Below, in pieces: positions 44,201 to 54,600 of a stretch of 64,000 bases of DNA; positions within the stretch are counted from its first letter, which is position 1, and each line of letters starts with the position of its first letter. The stretch is from Galaxea fascicularis (Eukaryota; Cnidaria; Anthozoa; Scleractinia; Euphylliidae): the NCBI GenBank assembly GCA_948470475.1, contig OX419336.1, positions 4,032,984 through 4,096,983 of the forward strand. The letters run 5' to 3'. Position numbers and translations under genes: made by a program. The notes under the pieces are model-generated. The model saw nothing but the letters and a program-made list of their open reading frames with translations, was not told where the DNA came from and ran no database searches.

Positions 44201-47200
44201 CAACTTGCTCTTAGTCGTTAACAAAGTTAAATAATATTGCATTTAACCCTATTAAAAATTGTTTAGTCTCTGTCAAAAATCTCTGAGTGTTTAAAGGAGG
44301 AGGGGGGGAACCTTTAAATGGGTCAAACACATGGCATACTGTTGAATGATGTGTAATTAAGTTAAGCTACACTGGACTGGAATCCCTTCCCATCTAAGAG
44401 CTTGATGTAAATGAAACCGTGGGATATATTGGATACAGCTGTAGCTGCCTTTACAAGGTGTTATAGTGTTGTTTTCAGCTGTGTAGTGGTGATCTAGAAT
44501 TCGGAGTCTTGAAACTGTTTGGCCCGGTGCCTGTTTATTGTTTGTTTATTTTTACTTATTTATTTTTTATATTTATTTAGGAAAGAAAGGGCGTTCTACA
44601 GCAGGGAAGCAAGGAGCCAAAACCATGCTGTCTTTAGAATGCTCTGCCACCTTATTGAGAGCTTTGTTCAGGTAGTACTCTAGCTTTATTTGCAGCCCGG
44701 TTTTGGCAATGGTTAAATGAATCTGAAATGCCTATTCCAAAATAGTTTACTAAAACGGCAGTCAGAAAAGACGATACCCTATCTTTACGTGACTGCATCT
44801 CTTTGCTGTATTATTCATTTTAATTGTCCTCTGTCCTTCTTTATTTTTAATTTTGTGTGCATCCTTTTAGTGATACAACTCCAAGCCATCAACAAGGTCT
44901 TGCCCTTCTGCGAGATTCAAGGGACCTGGTCAAGTATGCCATAAATACAGCCCTTCAGAAACTCAAAGAGGTACTTATGACCATTTTGAATTAGGAGACA
45001 AAAGAAATTGAGAATTAAACTGGGGTGAAATCTTTTTTACCCACAACATCTACCGCGATATCCTCCTTCATTATAGCTACAGTTTCTTCTACCCATCCTT
45101 CTAAACAAGATTTTGTTTTCTTCACAGCTCAGTAAAATTATTTTCATTTACTGTATATTGTTAACTTTGTTTCTCTCTAGATCAATGAAAATGCGGTTTG
45201 TTCGGGACCTGGTGGCTCGGGCAAGGAACATATTTACAAACACTGTTGTAGCATTGCCCGGTAAATCGTTTTTGTTGGTCATCATAGATCCGTAATCATT
45301 TCAGTCTGAAAATGTGTCCAGTTCAAACTACATATTGTTCGTACACTAACGCTTATTTTTCTATCATTTCAAGAGTGTTCTGGAAACATGTGAATGGGGA
45401 GAGCTGTTTACAGGAGGACCCTGATAAACGAGACAAGGTACATGACCTATATAGTGATCAGTTTGAAATTTCTCCTTGTGATATCAGCGCTTTATAAAAC
45501 AGAGTGGTCACGAGAATTAAGAACAGGATCACACAAGATGAATTTGCTTGATATTTTACCAACATCATCCCGCTATTAAAGTAAAGTAATTTTATAAAGT
45601 TACCAGGGCGTCTTCTTTTTCTTTCAATGTAATATTAAAATTGAGTTCATGCCTTATGTGATGTCGAATGACTTGCTGTTGTCCTTCCACCTTCGTGGTC
45701 ACCATTACAGATAACAGAAAGAATTGAGAAAAACTCCTTTTAGTTCACTGTCGACTGTAACCTTCATCAGATTTACAATACACCTTAACAGCGATATGCT
45801 AGTCGCTTGGCAACGGGCGAAAGGACAACTGAAAAGAAATCAGAGTCCCCTGCCTGGGACTCTGATTTCTTTTCAGTTGTCCTTTCGCCCGTTGCCAAGC
45901 GACTAGCATATCATCATTCTCACGGGCATATTACACCATTACCATCATTAATAATCAATACCTTAACAGTGTTCCAAATAAGAGCGAGTTCTCTGGTCAA
46001 AACCCCGAGAAAGCTGGCTTCCTCACCCAATCCACTGAATTTTTTAAGTAAGAAATTTGGGGATACCCATGTCTATTCACGCCTTAAGAATCCTCCATGA
46101 TTCTCGGAGGAACACTGCTTAATTTACCAACGTTTTCACTTGAACCGTGTTCAGGGCAAGAAAATCAACAGTTTGTGTATGGAAGGATTCTGTTTGGCGG
46201 TCAACATCATGTGCTGCCGGTTTCCTCAAAAGTTGCCTCACTTCATGAATGTGATAGGTGAGTTGGTGTAATTCCGCAGAATCAGTGGCATATTTTGTGG
46301 ATTAAAGTTGCCAGTTTAAAAATCAAGTCAACTGGAAAACCGCGGTTTTCACGAATAGACGTCTCCACAGTCACACAATTACCCCTTCAAATCCAAGGAG
46401 TGATCAGCATCAAATTTCTCCTTGTAATATCAATGGTTTATAAAACAATGGAGTTACGAGAATTAAGGACAGGATCACACAAGATGAATTTGTTTGATTT
46501 TTTAACAATTTCTCCGTACTACTTCCATAGGAAATGTATAGGAGCACTCAGTGAGAATTTACATTTTGATCTTAGGGTTAAGTTTTTATTTTGTAGACTC
46601 CACCCAGGAAGGCGAAAAAGATCCAACTGATGATGCAGCAAATCAAGACACTGTTTATTCTCAAATAAAGAAATTCCAGGTTTGCCGTTTTCCATGTGAT
46701 TAAAATATTAAGCACAGGTTACACCTTGCTACTGGATCTGACCTTTCAAACTTTACCAAAAACAATAGGCTTAATGAGCAAAGTCAATCGCCCTGCACAT
46801 TTTGGTACATTTCTTTACCGTTCTCTGCAAAACAACAACGTGAAATGACCAAATTTTAGGTTTTCTCGAGAACGTGAGCGCATGACGGTAAAGTTTTCCT
46901 TCTTTTTCCTTCATGCTTAAACGCCGTTCATGGTAATTCAGACCCTGGATACCATTATTTTCAATGGAAAGCAAATTGAAATAATCGCGAATGGTGTCCT
47001 ACTGGCAAACTCGGGTCTGTCATTGGAGCCAAATTAAATTGACGTTAATTGACGTCACTGTAACTTTGTTTTGATCATTCCAACTCACTCAACCAGCACA
47101 ACGTGGCCAATTGCTTACCACGAACACAAGAATAGCATTGAAGGTAATACAAAAAATGAAAGTTCAGTCATGTGGCCATGTTGTCGACAAATCTTGAAGT

Positions 47201-48598
47201 TGGTCATTTCAGGCCCGCCTGGCGAAAAAGACGAAAAATGCACCAAATTTTGCCTTGGTTTTACTTGTTTACGAGAATTGTTGTTGTTGTCACCTATGCT
47301 TTAACTCCTTAATAAGCCTACATAACGTACCATTTTCTTTTCAGCGCTTAATTGTAAGCATCATATCTTCCACTGACGAGGATGGGGACATTAGCTTGAA
47401 GGACAGTCAGTCACTTGTGAATGTCATCTCGCTGTTAGCGCATCATTTGGATCCAGATGGGCAACAGGTAACTCCTCAAAACTTGGATATTCTAATGCGT
47501 CTCTATAGCAAATGCCTTTTTCGTACTTTATATTGTGGTTTATTTAACAAAGTTTTGAACTGTTTGTTTTCTAGTTTAGTCAGTTACAGGCCTGGACTCA
47601 GAGAATCTGTGCAGATCACAATGTTGGTAAGTAGCAAATAAATGCATGATATTAAGATGGGAAAGCCTAATCATTCGTGGGTTCAATTCATCCTGGGTGA
47701 AATTTTGTTAATACGTTTACAGAAAACCTAAGCAATGTCTGAGCAAGTTACAAAGCTTACACGCTGTTCAATTCATAGCCTACTAAGGCATTCGAACGGG
47801 TTGCCATTATCACAGATCAAAGTTGAACGTGATTTCAGTTTGGTAGTTCGTTGAACGTAAAGAGAAGAATCAAGATCCTCTCGTGCAAACGAAATGAAAT
47901 ACAGTTACTGATTTTAAGGGGTGTAATTTTTTCAGTAGAATCGTTTAGATTATGACTAGGACTATTTATGTCTGTTGCTCTGTTATCTACTTAAAAGGAC
48001 GTTAGTACACCAAAAATCACATAGTTCCTAGAAAAGAATACCTCAGAACTTTTCCTGTGATAAATTTATAGCCAAGAGCCCTTCAAAATAGGTGGAGAAT
48101 ATAGGTTTGTTGGTGCCCGAAGAACTCTTCTAGTGGCTTATCACTATTTCATTTTCGCAGATGATCCTTCCCTCACCAAGTGCTTGATGGCTCTGTTGTA
48201 TACTGTAACTTTCCAGTCGAAGACAAGTGCAGGTTTGGTAAGCCCATAATTTGTTTTCTCGAAATTCTTTGACAAAATACAGCGGAGCTAGGTCATAAAC
48301 GAACGATATTCTTCAGCCCGGCCGAAGATGGGACAGAAGCGGCAATTTGGCCACCAAAAAGAGATTTGACCGCTGGCGTTTTGGGCCTTGGTCCCTTCGT
48401 TACAGCAGAGGGAAGCTCGAAAAGCCAATTCTTGTATCTCTTTTCAGAGATCACTTTACCTTGCTCGGCTTATAAAATCAAACATTCATTTACCAGCCAA
48501 CATGCGGAAATGTCTTCATTTGATTTCATTTCCGCAGTTCATAGGATTCATACATCATTCACATTCTTCACTCTCACGGGAACACATGAACCTACAAT

Positions 48599-48672
<74 letters not shown>

Positions 48673-51600
48673 ATCAAACCCTGTTGAAGTCCTGAATTTT
48701 TTTCGGGCTTCTTTCGCAATTGCATATAATTGCGTACACAACTGCGAGGATCAGTCTTCATTTGATTTCATTTCCGCAGTTGATATGATTCATTTCATAT
48801 ATACATCATTCACAGTCAAGATTCTTTGAGAAAGTTACAGTAAAATATGTGGTTTTGTTTGTGTTATTCTACTCAGGTTCGTGACGTTGCTCAAGATGTT
48901 CACAGCCAGCTTGGAGATGTAGACCAGGTAAATATGTCTGTTATTGAGAGTACATTGTACATCGGCAGCATGGTGCACAGTCCATGGTGAGCTTGTAGAG
49001 GTTCTTACACACTGATGGTTCGTCATGGCGTGTACGTAACGATCTCACGTTGCTATTGCCCATAGAACAGTTCGCTTTAACCCGCGGCTACACGAGCGAT
49101 TTGTTTGAAAATTGTCACGTCGCCGGCGCGCGGTGGTGGCTACACGAGTTAGAAAGTCCGTGATTTTGTCGCAAAAAAATCAATTCATTGAATTTTTTAC
49201 GATTTTTTTTGGCATCGCGCTTTTCACCATGGCATGCGATTGACTACAAAGTGATTAGCAATGCCAAGCCAGGTGATCGTTTGGATTACAAATCGTTAGC
49301 GAACCTGGAAAGGCTACAACTAAATTCATTGTTGGTGGTGATGAATTTCAAGTGAATATCGGTGCCTTCTTTGCTGTGTTGGGTTTAGTGTCATTCAATT
49401 AGAAATCTCTTGCTGGCAAAACAAAACCACGGCAGAGCACGGCTCAGTTGTAATACTTGGTCACAGTCTTTGTTGCAGCAGATAACAGAAACAAAGAAAA
49501 AATATTCAGTCGTGATTGATTACCTAAAGTTGGGTTTGTTTTTTTCTTTCTTTAGGAAATCGAAGTTGAGGACAGGACACACTTTGCTATTATTAACCCA
49601 AGAACAGCTGCTCCTACTGTAGCTGTAAGTACATACGTTTTTTCGTAAATTGAAAAGCCTTGTGAAATCATTCTCGTTCTGTTACTTATCTAGAGCCTAA
49701 AGCCAAGCATTCTTGTTTGGTCACACTAAGTTTCACATACGAATACTCAGGATGGGAGTTACGCTTGCCTTCTTACAAACTGTTGGTTTGCCTGGCTCGA
49801 AAAAGCTTGTTACTTGCATCTGTTATGTGGTATTGCAAAGGCCAAAGTTATCTTAGTATTCGCGTTTACTGTTTCAAGCTGTCTTTTCCTGTGAAGTTCG
49901 TAAGTTACTAACCAAGTTGAACTTGATTTAACTTCCCCTGCCTTGACGCCCCCGCCAGTAACACAAGCCGGGCTGTCACCAGCACAGCTCCGGATGTGAA
50001 AAGAACACGGGTTCGCCAGGTTTGTGGCTTGGCGCAGGGCTAGTAAAATAGGGAAGTAAATTTTAGTACTCAATTTCTATTAGTTGAGTAGTTCAGTTTG
50101 TATTAAAATGTTTCATAAAAGTGTTTTATTCGTCATAAATCAATAGTTTTAATTAAATGAGTAATTAATTTGTTAAGAACATGACCCCACAAGCTTTTTA
50201 GCTTTAATTCTTATCGTTTATAAATAAAGATTCTGTTCTGTTCTGCTAACAACAACACTATGTCAGTTATCAAAGCGTAGACATCTTGTGAGTCCTTATG
50301 CAAACCCACAGACGTCAATGAAGTGCACATGTTTCTATTGGCTTGCTTATAGCAAGGTATTTTGTCAGTATTATACTGAGCTCCGACGTTTTTCTGTAGC
50401 TTCTCCTGGTTGGTCAAATTGAGAAAATAGTGGATGAAATGGACTGGGCACTAGTGAAAGTAAAAGGCGATATGACGTCATCAGTAACAGGATCAAAAGG
50501 TGAGAAAGTGACAAAGTATAGAACTTTGCGTAGAAGTTTACAGGGGAACGTAGGTGAGAGAGCCCAGGTGTGGGTTGTAGTCATTAATGGAGTATTTATT
50601 TTTATTGAAAATCATGAATGATGTATGACCCCTGGGAAGAACAGGAAGGTCGTGTGGAACTTTCCTTGACGGAGCATAGTTATAACCAGCCCGCTAGAAG
50701 TAGATGGGTGCCTACAGTTTCCAGCCCCTAATTTCCCCGACAGTTAATTGTGACCTATTTTTTCTTGTTTGTTCGTATTTTCTCAAATGTAGCGCGTGCT
50801 GCCATCAAATCAGAGATCGCTGAAATTTTCTTTAATTATAGTTAGGGAGAGGTTTTTCTCACCGCCAACTTATGCATCACATCTTGGTGAAACTGTGACA
50901 AATGTTATTTGTGTCTCACATTAGAAGAGAATGTGCCAGATTCTCCTGACAGCTGCCCTCGCTCCATGTTAGAACAAGCCATATGCCATCGTCTTTGCAC
51001 GGTAGTATCTGCTCTTCATGAGCTGTCTCAGTCCGCTCTACCAGATGGTCCATGCTCGGAAGCTACACTCAAGGTCACTTAAATATTGTCCTCCTTTATT
51101 GGACAGTCGTTTTTTTGTCCTTGTTTTGTTTCTTCTTGTATTGTTTACTTTTTCCGTTGTACACTTTAGACTTAAACCTTATTCGCTCATGAAATGCTTC
51201 TTATTAAGTCTAAATTACAAAGCCAGCTTGCAGCACAGTGTTCGTGAGAATGTCTTGATCGTTCAACTGAGAAGAGTTCATAACTTCTATGCATTCGCCA
51301 ACCAAAACGCAGAAGATTTTTCGGTCAAACGTCCTAACACCGTTACTTTTCAACGCACTGGTACAGGAGGATTACGTCTCACATAAAATGTGTCAATAAA
51401 TGTCATAGCTTTTGCGCTGACTTGTGAGGATTTGCAATTCGGGACCGCGACCACTGATGATGTTTCGTGTCTCTTTAGGTTCTGACAAAAATGTACGCAA
51501 TACTTGCTTCCCTCACGAAACATGTAAGTACAGATTTACCATTGTTAATAGACACAAAAAGAATGGAACCAGTTAAATTAGACATTTCGCGCATGAACGC

Positions 51601-54600
51601 TAGCTGTGTAATTTTATTTTGTTGTATCACAGTATCTGTCTTTGTACAGTCAGAGGATTGGTCACTTGCCAGCAAAGTTTGAAAAACTGGTGAGTACTGA
51701 TAATGTTTTGCTTCAGATAAAAAGGACACAAAGCTTTTATTTACGCGATGCTCGTGTAAACGACAGGCAACCCTTTGACTTCCAGAACTGATTACCATGT
51801 AACGTCTCCTTATAAAATCAATACATTGTCCAGCTGACATGTAATGAGAATAGACAAATGTACCAGCCAGAGGGTGTTATCTTGATATAACTCCACGTTC
51901 TCTTAAGGAACTGTATAGCGGCTAGAAAAGAGAATTGATAATCAGATCAGTGTCCAGGATTCTCGACATGTCTTATTGAATGGCTGGTTGAGCATTTAAC
52001 CACATTCTGTTTGGGTAAACTTAGGTTGTAAAAGTAACAAAAGTATAGTAAGAACGCTGCCACTGAACAATGCGTCAGCTATTACTTTTTGCAATTTATG
52101 TCTTACAATTGTGACAATTACTGGTAATAATTCCGTGTTCAAGAACTCCAATATTGTTATCCTGGTTATTTGCTTCTACGGGTAGAGTAAAGCCAAGTAA
52201 AGCTTGAATTTGGTAGGGATTAGGAACAGTGATCAAGGAATGTGGACGTTTGTGTTATTAGGAATGACCACTATCAATAATTTTTTTTTTTGGGGGGGGG
52301 GGTGGTCGAGCGAATTCATTGGCGCAGTAAAATTGGTGATGGTTTATCGTTCTGACGTCGGTCTGACCTTGTTGTTGGTTCGAACCCTGGCTACAGCATT
52401 TTTTCTAACTGCAAAGTTGAGTTTCAGTTATTAAACGCTGAAAGGTCTTTAGTGTACTTAAACAGGAAATTGTTACCCAATCTCTCCGCAGGTTAAAATG
52501 ACAGGGACTCACCTATCCCAGCAAGTGTACGCACTGCTGACCTATATTCAGGCCACTCAAACCCAGACTCTTTTGGAGCAGAGTACCATGGCCAAACATA
52601 AAGCTAAAGACAAGAAAAAGGCCACCAAAGGACAAAACCTGCCAGGGAGGGTAAAGTGTTTTGTATTTACGGGATATTTTAGCATCTACCTGTTCTTTGG
52701 AATAATAGTATATATTAGAGAGATTTAGTATTGCATGTTACGACAGAGCAAAATGTACTGTTACAAAATGTGATCTTCTTCAAGGCGCTTGGTTATGGGT
52801 ATTATTGCGTCGAGGTGAAAATTCGGACTAGATAAAAAATATACTCAAAATGGGCTCAGAACTTGCCGTTGTTTTTCGTTTTGCCACTTTCTTACCTTGC
52901 CCTGCTAAAGAGCCCGTGCACATGCTACTGAATATGCAAAGGTAGCTACAACGTAGTAAGCGATTTTTGCAATTTATTTCCGGTCGTAACCTGCAACCCT
53001 GCTAACAAAGTTCCGTTCAAAGGTATGACAGGGACCTTGGCTCGTAGAGGGAGGCCAGGCTGTTTTACGCTTTGCGCCTTTATTGGGTGATTTTTCCCCG
53101 GCAGCCTCTAGCCCCCTGAAACCGCCACACCTGAAAATCGGCATTTTATGCTAGACAAATTATGATGTTATCCACAGGCCAAAGTTATGAAAGAAGTCAA
53201 GTCCATTCCAAACCTTATTTATGCCATTGAACAGTACGAGCGCTACCTCATACAGCTGTCCAAGAAATCTAAGGTGAGCCACAGTGTATCCCTCCCTCTC
53301 TTCTGCCCCAACTTCCCAATCATTTTCTGATAGACTTACTAACACACGAAATACTGGAACGCACTACCAGAGATTTTATGCATATTAGCTGGCACTAAGG
53401 ATTTTGTCAGCAAGGTTCGAAGCCTAAAATATATAATATTTATCTCATGCTTTTTTTCTGACTTTATATTATAATATTGAAGTCAAGTTTAGGAAAATTT
53501 TATATTTTTACATCATAGTCAATTATACCATTATTTCAGTACTAAATATTTGCTTATTTTAATTTCAATTTAACTCAACTTAACTTCAACTTAGCATTAG
53601 ATGTGGGATATCTTTAAACTGGCCGTATGGCTAAGTATATTTCCACGTTAGTAAAGTATCGTATTGTATTTTATTGTACTAACATGTAAGTGTAGTGAGC
53701 AGGGAACGAACAAATATGTTGATCTCGGCTGTGCATTTGTTGTTGCGTAAGTCTTCCAAATTATGCACGTATTTCGCGTGTTTTCATAAAGTTTGACGTT
53801 TTGAATGCAGAAAGCTGTCACAATATCTAGTGCTGGGTCCTTCGCTTTTCACTGGCACGTTGGTTTCTTTAGTCTTTAATCCGTTTGTTTGAGCTCAATT
53901 TTTAGATTGTTCAGCTGTATCAATTCATCGCAGTTTCAACATTCAGTGGATCTTAAAGCATGTATTTTTCATTGTAGAGTGTTTTCACATGACGTCACAG
54001 CGGCCATGTTGGTGTCCCATTTTGAACCTCTGGGAATTGTATTCTATTTTTATGCAAATAGCTTCTTTTGTTTCAGTAAACCAATATGGCTGATAGTCAC
54101 GTGAGTGAAAACACTATAGCGAGTTTAAGGCCCTCCACAGACTAGGGCTTTAGTTATCGACAAAGTTATCGACAACTAAAAAACGTAGTCTGTGGCGCAA
54201 GTTGTCGACAACTAAACCCCAAATTATTAGTTGTCGACAACTAACAGTTGTCGACGGCTTCATTTTTGGGCGTTTTTCTAGTGTGCGAAAACTTTTGTTT
54301 TAGTTGCCGACTACTTTTAGATCTCCGCGCTATTGTGTCAGCGGCTTTCCCCGCCGGCTTAAAACATGGAGGATTGTAGAAGTAAAATACATGGTAAAGA
54401 AAACATTCTTTTTGATCTTCCTTCTCCACATCCCGTTCTTGGAGGTGGAAACGACACTAACGATGTCATTATTGCGGCAGCTTGTGCCCACCAACAAGTT
54501 CTGATGCAAGATATTTTATCCAAACGATTGAACGGCAAACTTGGCGCAAAGTTCGTTCGAGGGACTTTTGTCCAACGTGCCGTAGAAAATGGAATGACGG

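Noticed and set aside
50200..50250. Tail of an unidentified retroposed element (ataaataaagattctgttctgttctg)
   Set aside because: Only a tail-like motif is visible; no body or matching copy could be defined.
51479..51689. FANCI exon 46 starting at the later acceptor (tacag/tcagagg, near 51650)
   Set aside because: That choice gives a stop codon or a shortened, poorly matching segment; the acceptor before 51633 gives [13 protein letters not shown], which fits the family.
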